Source of the DNA: Takakia lepidozioides | Taxonomy: Eukaryota; Streptophyta; Takakiopsida; Takakiales; Takakiaceae | DNA length: 64,000 nucleotides | Assembly: GCA_030704615.1 (NCBI GenBank) | Contig: CM060732.1 | Span: 29,617,053 to 29,681,052 of the forward strand | Direction: 5' to 3' | In this document: positions 10,336 through 20,405 of the stretch, in pieces | Layout: each line of letters starts with the position of its first letter | Position numbering within the stretch: the stretch's first letter is position 1 | Notes under the pieces: model-generated | What the model was told of the DNA's origin: nothing | What the model saw: only the letters and a program-made list of their open reading frames with translations | Databases searched by the model: none | Translations under genes and position numbers: made by a program

Positions 10336-10799
10336 AATGAAATGCTTGTCATCTAATTGAATGTATTGAACTCTATCAACTGCGAGTCAGGTTGGACTCC
10401 AACAGTGGCAGCAAAGGCGCACGAAATCTCTTTTTGGAGAGGAATTCTCAACAGTAGGTTTTGAACATAATTGGACCTTGCGAAGGTTGAAACTGTAGAA
10501 CAAGTTCAGAAACTGTCCTAGTTGATGAACAGAGGTGCAGTGACTAGGTCTTGGTCTTCAAGAGGGTCACTCTCTGATGAAATACCCAGGACTGCATATC
10601 AGAAAATAGAAACTTTCTTCAGGCCTCTTGCACATAGGTCATTGACAATGTCCCTTTCCTCTCGGCATCTGATTATTGTTCAAAGTGAGATTCCACAACA
10701 AGTTTTATCGAGGGCAAACAAATTTTTTAATGAATTTATTAGATTTTATTCTATTTTTAAATGAATAAACTTGATATAATATTAAAACATACATATACA

Positions 10800-11023
10800 T
10801 ATTTGAGGGTATTTTTTAATTATTGAAAAGGGAAATATACATACATAAGGGGGTATTTTTTAAAAATTACAAATTTCTATACATTTACAGGAGGGGGTTT
10901 TATAATCTTCAAAATGTATGTACAGAGGGGGTATAAATGATCCAAAGACCCGTATACAGGGGGTTTTTTTTATTAGGCGGCGAACGCACGTGATACGGAC
11001 ATTTTATAAAGAGTGCACCCCCC
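10800..11023 (-). repeat. Right terminal inverted repeat and G5-containing subterminal repeats
   Basis: The inverted partner of the left end lies at 11011-11023. Inside it the GGGGGT motif recurs at about 10848, 10890, 10925 and 10963, most often preceded by ACA. These copies read in the same direction as most of the left-end copies, so the subterminal motifs are not simply mirrored. Confidence 0.65.
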
Positions 11024-11026
11024 AAA

Positions 11027-11441
11027 AGATATGCCATGCCAACTCCAGAGGAGATCTTTGATGCCATTGGGCATGCAAAGGTGTTTAGCCATTGAACTTG
11101 CGATCCGGTTACCACCAGTTTCCAATCAAAGAGGCTGACAAGCAAAAGACGACATTCTGGGGGATTGACCAACATGGTTCCTATGAAGGGGAGTGTCTGG
11201 CTGCAGTATGGGCAGTGACACATTTTAGATACTACCTCTATGGCAATCTCTTCACTCTTGTCACAGATCACCAACCATTGAAGTGGTTGATGGAGTCAGA
11301 CAAGCTTACATGGAAGCTTGCACGGTGGGCACTTATGCTTCAAGAGTACGACTTCCAGGTGGTGCATCGAGCCGGAATAGTCAACCGGGATGCGGATGGA
11401 TTGAGTCGCAATCCATGCACAAGTGAGCTTGATGATATATG
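11027..11441 (+). pseudogene. pol: Reverse transcriptase continuation fused by deletion to RNase H
   Basis: Sequence resumes as RYAMPTPEEIFDAIGHAKVFS and LNLRSGYHQFPIKEADKQKTTFW, the next RT blocks, with a frame break near 11090. At about 11180 it passes directly from FWGIDQHG to YEGECLAAVWAVTHFRYYLYG and LVTDHQPLKWL, which belong to RNase H. The RT palm with its catalytic aspartates is therefore deleted. RNase H ends with VVHRAGIVNRDADGLSRNP, the usual Ty3/gypsy tether. This deletion alone would abolish reverse transcription. Confidence 0.85.
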
Positions 11442-11517
11442 AGCTCATTGGCATGGTGAGACGGACGAGGAGAGGGTGCTAGGATGACACGCATCTGCCT
11501 TTTTATGCATTCTAGCA

Positions 11518-12712
11518 ATGGGAGCTCAAGCTGGTCCATCCCTTGTGATTGGTCATAAAGATAGTGTGCATGATGATCTAGAGATCAGTGAAGAGCTTGG
11601 TGGTGCTAAGGATGTACATGAAGATGCAGCAGTGTTGGCCTACCTTCGTACTGGAGAGACAACAGCTAGTGTGACTGCTAAGGAGAGAGATCGGATCCTA
11701 CAACGAGCCAAGAGGTTCAAGTGGGAGGGGACTTACCTACTCCGAGTATGGGAGGATGGACGAGTGGGGATTGTGCCTCATCCAACACAACGAGCGCGAT
11801 TGGTACGCCATGCCCATGAGGAGTTGAGACATTTTGGGGTGCGACGCACTCATAGTTTGCTGCAAGGACAGTATTGGTGGCGGAGCATGCACACGGATGT
11901 GCAACAGTTAGTGGCAAGGTGCATGGTGTGTGATAGAGTGCGAGCTTCTTTCAATGCACCTACTCCACAATTGTATCCTTTACCCATTATGGGTTTGGGC
12001 TATCGTTGGAGTCTTGACTTCGCAGGCCCATTGCCACTGACGATTCGCCATAACAAGTATGTGCTGGTGATGGTGGAACATTTCTCCAAATGGATTGAAC
12101 TGGTGGCATTGCCTGACAAGGCAAGTGAGGGGGCTGCGTATGCATTCTTAGATCGAGTGCTTAGCCAATTTGGTGCTCCAGCCGAGGTACTCACGGACCA
12201 GGGGAGAGAGTTCTTGGGGGAGTTTTCAGGCTTTGTATGAGCAAGCCTTGATAGATCACCGCACTACTTCTCGGGATCATCCCGAGGCTGATGGCTTGGC
12301 GGAGAGAGTTGTTCAGACAGTCAAGAGAGGTTTGCGCAAGTATGGTTTGTAAAAGGGACACATAGGAGATTGGGACCTTCAGCTGCCTTGGCTAGCTATG
12401 GGCTATAGGTTCAGCAAACAAGCTTCACTTGCCTCCTTCTCACCTTACTTTTCTATCTTCGGCCGAGAGCTAGATTTGCCTACATCTATTTGCAGGGAGA
12501 CTGCAGTAGTCCTCAACCTTGATGATCCGGATGTGTGGACACAAGCATGTGCCCAACGGGCAGAGTTGTTCAAGAGAGTTATGCCTATGGCTTTTGAGAA
12601 CCTTGCTATTGCCCAACACCGAGACACATTGAGGTACGTCACTATACGTGGAGGGGGATATCGGCCAAGTGTTCGGCGTTTCCATCCTGGGGACTATATG
12701 TATCTGCAGTAG
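11518..12712 (+). pseudogene. int: Integrase (Ty3/gypsy) with broken frame
   Basis: The frame from 11518 has the N-terminal zinc-binding region (histidines in HAHEELRHFG, cysteines in CMVC) and the catalytic core aspartates in SLDFAGPL (codon near 12016) and LTDQGREF (near 12196). A one-base frameshift near 12230 moves the protein to another frame, where HPEADGLAER supplies the third catalytic residue, the glutamate near 12302, about 35 codons after the second aspartate as expected. A TAA at 12350-12352 and a TAG at 12710-12712 interrupt the C-terminal part, which contains a GPY/F-like region (RRFHPGDYMYL). Confidence 0.85.
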
Positions 12713-13057
12713 ACAGCGCCTACGACCTTGGATGTCACAGCAGGTCGTGTGATTCTAAGGGTCCGGGAGGTGTTGCCTTCAGGAGTGTTGATTCTGGAGG
12801 GTCGAGATGGCATGGTATGGAAGGACCATGTGCGCAATTGTGCGCCATGTCACCTTCCACATGTGGATGGGAAGATAGATCCCAACCTTGCAGTGGTACC
12901 TGCAGGGTTGCGTTGCATGCTATGTGGGCATGCTGGTGGTGCCGCGACAATGTTGGTGTGTGACAAATGCTCAAGGGGGTGGCACATGGGATGCTTGACA
13001 CCACCACTTGAGGAGGTTCCTAGTGAAGAATGGTTGTGTCCACGATGCCTTGGATAG
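12713..13057 (+). pseudogene. Integrase C-terminal tail with PHD finger
   Basis: After the TAG at 12710 the same frame continues with VRNCAPCHLPHVDG and then LRCMLCGHAGG...LVCDKCSRGWHMGCL...EWLCPRCLG. The cysteine/histidine pattern C-X2-C-X11-C-X2-C-X4-H-X2-C-X14-C-X2-C (12914-13048) is a complete C4HC3 PHD finger. PHD fingers bind histone H3 tails. In chromoviruses this position is held by a chromodomain that directs integration, so a targeting role is a reasonable inference. The domain ends at a stop, TAG at 13055-13057. Confidence 0.85.
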
Positions 13058-13299
13058 AGGTAGTGGGGCATGACAGTGGTGAGGTTGACAAGTGATCTAA
13101 GGTCTAGCTAACGGGAGTTCAATGCCATGGACACCCAATTGAAGCCATGGATTGCAGGAAGACGAGTAACGATGGGGCTACTTTTGCACCCGGCCTCTTG
13201 ATCTATTGCCTTCAGATACTGGGACTTGGGCGATTGATGACCAAACGATGATCTTATTGGGATGGATACTTGTCAGCTATCCGGTGTTAGAGGGACCTA

Positions 13300-13320
13300 A
13301 TCACCAGCTAGGGGGGCGAT
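13300..13320 (+). other. Purine-rich tract before the 3' LTR
   Basis: AGCTAGGGGGGCGAT ends immediately before the TG at 13321. A purine run at this place serves as plus-strand primer in LTR retrotransposons. Assignment rests on position. Confidence 0.5.
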
Positions 13321-13772
13321 TGTGGTATAACTTTCTAGGATTGTGTGCTTAGATTGTGTGGTGGACAGCAATGTATGTTGTGGCACGATGCTTAGGTGCA
13401 CGACAACTGTCATGGTTTTAGTCATGGTTATCTAGAATTACCTACTTCTAGTTAACTATGACATTTTAGATATTTATATTAATATTTAGTGTGTTGGGAC
13501 TTCATTTGGTCTCACATGCCAAGTGAGGTGTCGAGCCTCACTTGAGACATGGGGATAGGTTTTCCCCTTGTGAGGATGGAGGAGGCTCATCTTCTTGTAG
13601 TTGAGCCTCCATGAGCCTCTCTCATCTCCATAGCTCTAGGTATTGAGAGGGAGTGTGGTGAGGGCTTTGTAGGGTGGATTCCCTTAGCAAGGGTGCCCTT
13701 GGCTTGACTTAGTTTATGTGATTGAGTGGATTCATGAGTGGAGGGTTTCCATTATGTTCTCTTCCATTTTCA
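13321..13772 (+). repeat. Probable 3' LTR (452 bp, TG...CA)
   Basis: It begins TGTGGTATAAC after a purine tract and ends CCATTTTCA, after which the same start sequence recurs. A TATA-like stretch lies at about 13467-13485. Two inverted repeats could form RNA hairpins: AAGTGAGG/CCTCACTT (13521-13543) and GGAGGCTCA/TGAGCCTCC (13581-13610). The 5' LTR is not present for comparison, so the borders come only from the TG...CA rule and the repeated start. Confidence 0.6.
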
Positions 13773-13858
13773 TTGTGGTATAACTTTCTAGGATTGTGTG
13801 CTTAGATTGTGTGGTGGACAACAATGTATGTTGTGGCACGATGCTTAGGTGCACGACA
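13773..13858 (+). repeat. Second, truncated copy of the LTR start
   Basis: Bases 13773-13858 repeat 13320-13405 with a single G/A difference, then similarity stops abruptly. This is a partial second LTR joined head-to-tail to the first, as would follow from unequal recombination or insertion next to another copy. Confidence 0.75.
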
Positions 13859-13894
13859 GCTTTGACCATGCTACAATCACTCTATCCATCGCAT

Positions 13895-15137
13895 TACCTG
13901 ACTCTTACAAGCGTGGAAGAGGCCTCTACAAAATCAATAATCTCCTCTTGTAGTTCCCAAAATTTAAACAGGGCTTGCTACTAGCCTAGACTCAAGACGG
14001 GAACAACCTCCTCGACCCCACGCAGAGATTCTTGGACAACCTGAAGGCTGTTAACATTGAAAGCCAAAGAATGAGGCGGAAGCTGACTGACATCAAGAAG
14101 AAAAAGGTTGTGGCCTTAAACAAGTGCCTTAGAGTCTATCAAGCCAAACTGGAATCTAGTCGCTATGATGAGGATACCTACCGCACATATGTTCAAGCCA
14201 AAAACAACTTGGATATTCACCACAAGATTCAGGAGAGGAAATGGAAACTTTGTGTGGATCCTCAGAAGACCCCTCGCAGAAATGGATATTGATCCCCTGG
14301 AATGGTCATGGAGATTTAGCAATGAGCCGGAGCCCTTCTTTGCGTATACAACTGAAAAGGGATATAAAGCCATGTCCGTTACCCATCCTATGTACAAAAA
14401 GTGGGAATTTAAATGGGGGTTGTACAACTTCCACGAGGAGAAATGACAAACTATCTGGGGTTCAATCTGGATTAAAACACGTCCATCGAAAGTTGCAGCT
14501 TTCCTCTGGCAAGTAATAAATAAGGGCTAAAAGTTGGGGATGACTTCAGTTTCAGGGAGCTGTTCTGTGTGCTTGCTGCTCCACTGCCGTCTTGGAATCT
14601 TTAGAACATTGTCTCCTTTTATGTCAAGCTCCTGCCAAGATCTGGCCATATGTTAGATCATTCTACAGATGTTGGGATCACAGGATTCTCTCTGACACAA
14701 ATATTTTACTAAACTATGATCCAGTCTCCAAAAGTAGAAGCCTCAACTGCCCATTTTTTGAAACCCTCATGGCATCTGTAATGTGGCACATTTGGAAACT
14801 ACGATGCAAAAGCACGTTTAGTGGCCAAACCAAAACCATATCTTCCCTACTTACCTCGGTCTTTCTTGATTTGCAAACTGAAGCCAGGAAGGCCTGTGCC
14901 AAACTCTGTGCAGACATTCAACAAAACTCCACGAATGCAGCAGCGATCCACAGGAGATTTCAACACACCTGGGGTAAGCAGAACATCATATGCAGTAGCC
15001 TTGTGCAGGATCAATGCAACTGGAACGAGCTCCCCCCTCAAGCTTGGCGAGACCTCACTCCACACTTTCCCCCGAAGGAGGTCAACTGGAAGCATCTAAA
15101 ACACTCCACGACAACTTCAAAACTATGCTATAGATAG
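13895..15137 (+). pseudogene. L1-like LINE remnant (linker and zf-RVT domain)
   Basis: The first open part (14032-14292) is a charged helical segment (RRKLTDIKKKK...YVQAKNNLDIHHKIQERKW) like the linker between endonuclease and RT of plant L1-type elements. The RT itself is missing. From about 14455 the frames contain IWIKTRPSKVAAFLWQVI, then CSVC and ESLEHCLLLCQAPAKIW, the cysteine/histidine pattern of the zf-RVT domain that ends plant LINE proteins. Internal stops show decay. It differs from the LINE family found in COG2 and the ERMP1-like gene. Confidence 0.65.
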
Positions 15138-17037
15138 AATGATCTCTTTGCCCCTCTCAGGTCAATGACTCATTAACGTCCATCTCCAAACATCTCTGGA
15201 ACGCCGTGGCTGATCTTTAGCAGCCCAATAGTAAATAGGTTAAGCATTTGCTACACTTCAAATCTTGGGCAGTATGCCCTATTTTTTGGTCTCTTCGACT
15301 TTTTCTCCGGAAGGAATTGTCTGGCTCGTGGTTTAATCGTAGTGCCGTGCCTTTAGTAGGGACATGGTCTTTTGTCCCTTGGACTTAAATCTCCATTAGA
15401 GATTGTTGGTTCTCGATACACTGAATATAGTGTGTGCGCCTTATGGCGTAATTGGGGTTTTAATTTTTTTCCCCTTCAAATAATTTTTCAATAAATTATT
15501 CAGGGATTCAATCCCCCTGTTCCTTTAATATATATATATATATATATATATATTTGGTAATTTGTTCTTTTTTGTTTTTTTTCGACAGGGGGATTGTTTC
15601 CCTGGTTAACTTTATTATTTATTGTATTGGGACAAAGCCCTTACAAATTATTTGGGATTAATGACTTGCCACCATTTACTTTTCTAAGGGAAATTTATCT
15701 CCGTTAATATTGCAATAGTGGCAAATGGGGTTGGGTAAATGAGGTGATGGTTTGTTATAACTATCTACCTCTTCATGTTGTCTACCTCTTCACGCTCTCG
15801 TTTATGGCTAGAGCAATACTTCTTGCAATCTGCTACACGTGAAAAAAGAAGAGAGACAAATTGGACCGACGATATAGTGAGAGAGATGACACTGACACAA
15901 GATTGTCGACTAAGTACTGGCTAACATATAATTTGTTCTAAAAGCTTTCAACTCTAGCAATAAGTTTGCATGAATATTCACCCCAAACAGAAGATCTAAG
16001 AGTAGATAAGATGATATCAATGTGCTAGTTGAAATATGAGTGTTGGTGCTCATGGAGATGCGGAGTACCAAGTGTGGATCATGTCACTGGTCAGTGCCGG
16101 GGTGAGAGATATCTATCTTGTCAGCTTTGCTGATTTATGATATGTGTGTTTTTCTAGTATCTCGGATATATGAGTGTAGGGTTGGAGCTTTGTCATACCC
16201 TGATTGTGATGGTAGTGCAAGATTTAATGTAGAACCGTTTTCTCTTTTCTGCATCAAACTGAACATGGGCTTCTCACATCCAAAACAAGCTTTACTAGAA
16301 CCGATCTATCACTTACTGTAATTCAGTGTACACGGAGGTTCCAATTTAGGTCATCCAATTTTCAATAGGCTCCTCCTGCAACACAACCCGCATTGCGATT
16401 GAAGTATGATATGTATGTCCTCATCTTTAGACTGGGCTCAGAGAATAATTTTAGGAGAATCTTCTTTAGGTCGTCCCCCTTGTAAGATTTGATTTCAACA
16501 GTCATGTGATGGTACTACAAGAACAATCATGTGTTGATGCAAGTGGACAAACGTTATGAAACTGACCCTAATTATGTTTCCCACTCTCGTCCTTTTATAC
16601 CAAGGAGCTACTGGATCAAAGGAGCTGTTGAAGCCTGTCCAAGATGTCTTAGAAAGCATAATACCCGAGAAAGACACACAGACGTTAAGGATGTCCCAGG
16701 ACAGTGGGTATGAGCTCATGAATGGGAGAGAAAGATTTATACAAAATGACCTCGAAGGAGAGGTGCTGCAGACTTCATAGTTTTAAGTTGGAGTACGAGT
16801 TTGACATCTCGGCCAAGCTACATTGGTTTCCAACATTACCTATTTCGGTTGACAATTTGTCAGTCAGTTCCAGATGCATTACCTGATAAACGGTGTTGTT
16901 CTACGAAGTTCCAGAGCTTTGATAGTGCGTGGTCAAATATTTGTGAGTGTTATGAAAAAGACTGTGAAGGCAATGGGACAGACCCAAGATGTGCGATGAA
17001 GAGTGGGGAGGAAATGAAATCTCGAGGACAGAACTAA
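15138..17037. other. Intergenic region upstream of the first CDPK, with a TA microsatellite
   Basis: A (TA)n run of about 22 bases lies at 15530-15552. The rest is AT-rich and holds no recognisable gene or element. The last few hundred bases presumably contain the promoter and 5' leader of the kinase gene, but no specific motif can be defended. Confidence 0.5.
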
Positions 17038-18600
17038 ATGGGCAATTCATGTACGGGTAATGGTGGGCATCAAGCAAAGGGCACTCCGGCCAAGAAGAGT
17101 TCGCAGGTAGCAGGGGTGATTGAAGCACTGAAAAAAGGTGGGAAGGCGAAAAAGGGGCAGGGTGTTGCTTCGTCAGTGCTGCAGCGGGACACGGAGAATG
17201 TCAAAGACGTATACACCCTGGGGAGGAAGTTGGGGCAGGGCCAATATGGGATCACCTACTTGTGCACTGAGAAGGCCACCAAGAGACAATATGCATGCAA
17301 AACGATATCCAAGCGAAAACTCATTGTACAGGAGGATGTTGACGATGTGCGGCGGGAGCTCCACATCATGCATCATTTGTCTGGGCACCCCAACATTGTG
17401 ATCATAAAGGGGGCTTACGAGGATGCATCAGCGGTACATCTGGTGATGGAGTTATGTGCAGGGGGAGAGCTCTTTGATCGCATCATAAAGAGAGGGCATT
17501 ACAGTGAGGCAAAGGCGGCGCAGCTGACTCGAACAATTGTGGGTGTAGTGGAGGCTTGCCATTCATTGGGAGTCATGCATCGGGATTTGAAGCCAGAAAA
17601 TTTTCTCTTACTCAGTGAAGATGAGGATGCACTCCTCAAGACTACAGATTTTGGGTTGTCTGTATTCTATACACCCGGTCAAGTGTTCAGTGATGTCGTT
17701 GGGAGCCCATATTATGTTGCCCCAGAAGTGCTTCGCAAACGCTACGGCCCCGAAGCGGATGTTTGGAGTGCGGGCGTGATTGTGTACATTCTTCTTTGCG
17801 GAAGTCCTCCTTTTTGGGCCGAGACCGAGCAGGGCATATTTGCTCAAGTGTTGAGAGGTGAACTAGATTTTGAGTCGGATCCTTGGCCGAGTATCTCTGA
17901 AAGCGCCAAAGGCTTGATTCGTAAGATGCTCTGCGCATATCCTGGGAACCGCCTGAAAGCTCATCAAGTCTTGAGTCATCCTTGGATTTGTGAGGATGGC
18001 GTAGCACCAGACAAGCCGATCGACTCGGCGGTGCAAACACGACTCAAACAGTTCTCAGCCATGAACAAAATCAAGAAACTTGCTATTCAAGTTATTGCAA
18101 AGAGTCTCTCGGAAGAGGAGATCGCGGGCTTGAGAGAGTTGTTTAAGATGATGGACACAGATAATAGTGGTGCAATTAGCTTTGAAGAGTTGAGGGCGGG
18201 GCTTAAAAAAGTTGGCTCCAGCCTTCAAGAGGCAGATGTCCGGGATCTCATGAACGCTGCCGATGTTGACCGAAGTGGAACTATAGACTATGGTGAGTTT
18301 TTGGCTGCAACGCTACATTTGAGCAAGATTGAGCGTGAGGAGAATTTGTTTGCTGCATTCAAATATTTTGATAAAGATGGGAGTGGCTATATCACTACTG
18401 ATGAGCTGCAACAAGCATGCACTGAATTCAACATGGGTGAGATTAGCGTTGAGGATCTCATTCGTGAGGTTGACCAAGACAATGATGGGCGCATTGATTA
18501 CCATGAATTTGCGACAATGATGCGCAAGGGCAATGGGGGTGTTGGGCGGACTAACATCCGCAGCAGCCTAAGTCTCTCTGATGCCCTCATGGTGGGCTAG
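17038..18600 (+). CDS. Calcium-dependent protein kinase (CDPK), 520 aa, intronless
   Basis: A Ca2+-activated Ser/Thr kinase. MGNSC at the N terminus gives Gly2 for myristoylation and Cys5 for palmitoylation, so membrane attachment is likely. The kinase domain spans residues about 59-317: glycine loop LGQGQYG, catalytic Lys88 in [12 protein letters not shown] (Asp183), DFG 204-206 and GSPYYVAPE. The autoinhibitory junction follows at about 323-355 ([15 protein letters not shown]). Four EF-hands start at Asp373, 409, 445 and 479 ([48 protein letters not shown]), all with normal calcium ligands. The start context AACTAAATGGGCAAT is nearly the same as in the second kinase. The coding region has no intron although land-plant CDPK genes usually do. 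It is the upstream member of a tandem pair; the N-terminal variable region is short (about 58 residues). Confidence 0.96.
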   Translation: MGNSCTGNGGHQAKGTPAKKSSQVAGVIEALKKGGKAKKGQGVASSVLQRDTENVKDVYTLGRKLGQGQYGITYLCTEKATKRQYACKTISKRKLIVQEDVDDVRRELHIMHHLSGHPNIVIIKGAYEDASAVHLVMELCAGGELFDRIIKRGHYSEAKAAQLTRTIVGVVEACHSLGVMHRDLKPENFLLLSEDEDALLKTTDFGLSVFYTPGQVFSDVVGSPYYVAPEVLRKRYGPEADVWSAGVIVYILLCGSPPFWAETEQGIFAQVLRGELDFESDPWPSISESAKGLIRKMLCAYPGNRLKAHQVLSHPWICEDGVAPDKPIDSAVQTRLKQFSAMNKIKKLAIQVIAKSLSEEEIAGLRELFKMMDTDNSGAISFEELRAGLKKVGSSLQEADVRDLMNAADVDRSGTIDYGEFLAATLHLSKIEREENLFAAFKYFDKDGSGYITTDELQQACTEFNMGEISVEDLIREVDQDNDGRIDYHEFATMMRKGNGGVGRTNIRSSLSLSDALMVG

Positions 18601-20405
18601 ACCTTCCCCGTCTCTCTCTCTCTTCATCTTTGCTGAGATTGCATTCTTTTGTTTCAAAGATGTCAGCTGGGGGTAAGTCCAAGTTAGGCACTTGACTAAT
18701 TAATGCATGGGATACATATATCGGCTGGGGGCAATACAAAGGGCCACAGTTTCACATTCACTGACTTGGTCCTCTCACACACCATTGGAAACAGAATAAC
18801 ACTTTGTACATGGGGGAAGGGGCTTTGTGCTAATGAAACTATGTCCAAACAAGTTACTGCAAGATTGAGAGCTATTTTCTTAAAGCTATTTGAAATACAT
18901 CCAATTTTTGTGGCCAGAAAGCTTCATCTGCATGAAGTGAAATTCTTGGAGCGGTAACATCCTCAAATGCTCTAAAGACTTGGAAGTCGAGAGAGAGTAC
19001 TATACAGAGACGGAGAGAGAGTACTATAGAGAGATCGACAGACATCCTTTGATGATATGACCTGTAATCGTGCTGTGATAATGTCCTCAGGTCCAGCAAC
19101 CTCAAAAGGAGGTCGTGCCACCAAAGAGGGTCCCACCACCAAAGAAGAAGCCCCCACCAAAGACCGATGGGGACTGGATGGATTGACAGAACAACCCAAG
19201 AACTATAACTATTTTGGAATTTTCACGAGATCTTGGGAATGTGATCCGTGCAGGATGTGTGAGGCAGAGACAATTGAGAAGACTTGTCAACGCACTAATT
19301 CTGACCCTATCACAAATAACTGAGGGTAGAACTCAACGATGTTCACGACGGTAGTTGATCAGCGATTGGTAGGTGTGAATGTCTGAGAGCCAACCTGGAT
19401 TGCATTTTTGGGGCCTCACAACAAGGGCACGCATGTTGGGTGTGCTCATCTTGCCTTATCTCTTGACAAATACCTACTCAGTGCCCAAATTTCTCTATCT
19501 AAATGTGCTTCCACGACATTCATGCTTGCCGCGTCTAAACAGGTCTCCACAAACTGCGCATCCAGGGGGGAAGGTCCAGTAACGGAGTACACTCCTGGGT
19601 GGTGAGTAGTAAGGTATGTAGTTGCACAGTCGTCGGCAGTGTATTGGGGCGTGCTCTGCTCTGCTCTGTTTTTTTTGGTGTGAGGTTGTAGGGACAGCAG
19701 CCCAAGTTGCCACATTACTCTCCTACATTACCTGAGCACGTGGGTGACGAGGCCTTATTAACTACCCCAGTCAAAACCAACAACAAGCAAAAGGCTCAGG
19801 GAGAGAGTGAGGGGACGTGGATGAGCAGTGTCTACTTAGGAAATAGACTGTAGACCAGCCAGCACCAGTTGTCTTGTTCATACCACGCAAGTGAGATGGC
19901 GGACGGGAGGAAGCTCCTGCGAAGCCTCTCTTGTGTGACCGGGGCGTGTGTACGACGGGGAAGCGTGAGAAGATGCACTGATGAGCGGGTTTTGTAGAGG
20001 GAAATTTCCGTGTTTGACTGCGCAAAGGCAGTGGCTGTGGATGTCGGAGCGATGGTATCGGAGTACGCTGGAGAGATAAGAGTCTCCGTGTTGCTGAAGG
20101 CGGAACTCATGCCCAGTGCTGAGTACAGTTGTTGTGGCATCTAGTGTCCGTCCTTATGCTACTTTGCAGAAGACCTGGTGTTGGCGAATGGGTGGCAGGG
20201 CCGCTTCTCTAGGAAGAACGTCACGGGCTTGAGTTTTTCGCCTGTCAGTCCGTTCTCTCTTAAAGAGTCTGCAGTGTGCAGTTGGTTGCTTCCCCGTGCG
20301 TAAAAACCGTGTAGACTAACGCACAGAAGGAGAGAAGACATACAGACTGGGGGACAGTTCTTCTGGGAGCTAAGGTGGGGAGAGATGGAAGAGAGAGGAC
20401 ACTAA
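18601..20405. other. Spacer between the tandem CDPK genes
   Basis: It contains the 3' end of the first kinase gene and the promoter and leader of the second. Lys/Thr-rich open frames near 19060-19320 look like low-complexity chance frames. No transposon or RNA gene was recognised. Confidence 0.5.

Larger units (their letters stand above)
5640..11026. mobile_element. 5.4-kb Mutator-like (Pack-MULE-type) element carrying PPR-DYW gene fragments
   Basis: The element is bounded by terminal inverted repeats sharing GGGGGGTGCACTC (left 5643-5655, right 11011-11023); similarity extends about 27 bp, and CACGTGCGT recurs slightly further in on both sides. Outside these, AGATATGCC occurs at 5631-5639 and 11027-11035, a 9-bp target-site duplication. 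Nine-bp duplications are typical of Mutator-like elements. No transposase is visible, so it is non-autonomous. The interior contains a tRNA-like module, a polypyrimidine tract and several kilobases of PPR gene sequence, which fits the Pack-MULE concept of captured host gene pieces. It interrupts the retrotransposon's reverse transcriptase. Confidence 0.82.
1..13858 (+). mobile_element. Decayed Ty3/gypsy retrotransposon encoding a DNA methyltransferase and a PHD finger
   Basis: Read 5' to 3', the internal region holds a gag remnant with a zinc knuckle, a protease (DSGA), a cytosine-5 DNA methyltransferase, the N-terminal part of a reverse transcriptase, RNase H, integrase and a PHD finger, followed by a purine-rich tract and an LTR-like sequence. 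RT-RNase H-integrase order is that of Ty3/gypsy elements. The copy is dead: frameshifts separate most domains, the RT core with the YxDD motif is missing, and a 5.4-kb DNA element is inserted at 5640-11026. The 5' LTR is not recognisable, so the left end is either outside the window or lost; assigning 1-1621 to the element is inference. Confidence 0.85.

Noticed and set aside
13321-13772. Use of TGTGGTATAAC as a tRNA-Met primer-binding site
   Set aside because: Only a few bases agree with the expected TGGTATCAGAGC, and the same word begins the LTR.
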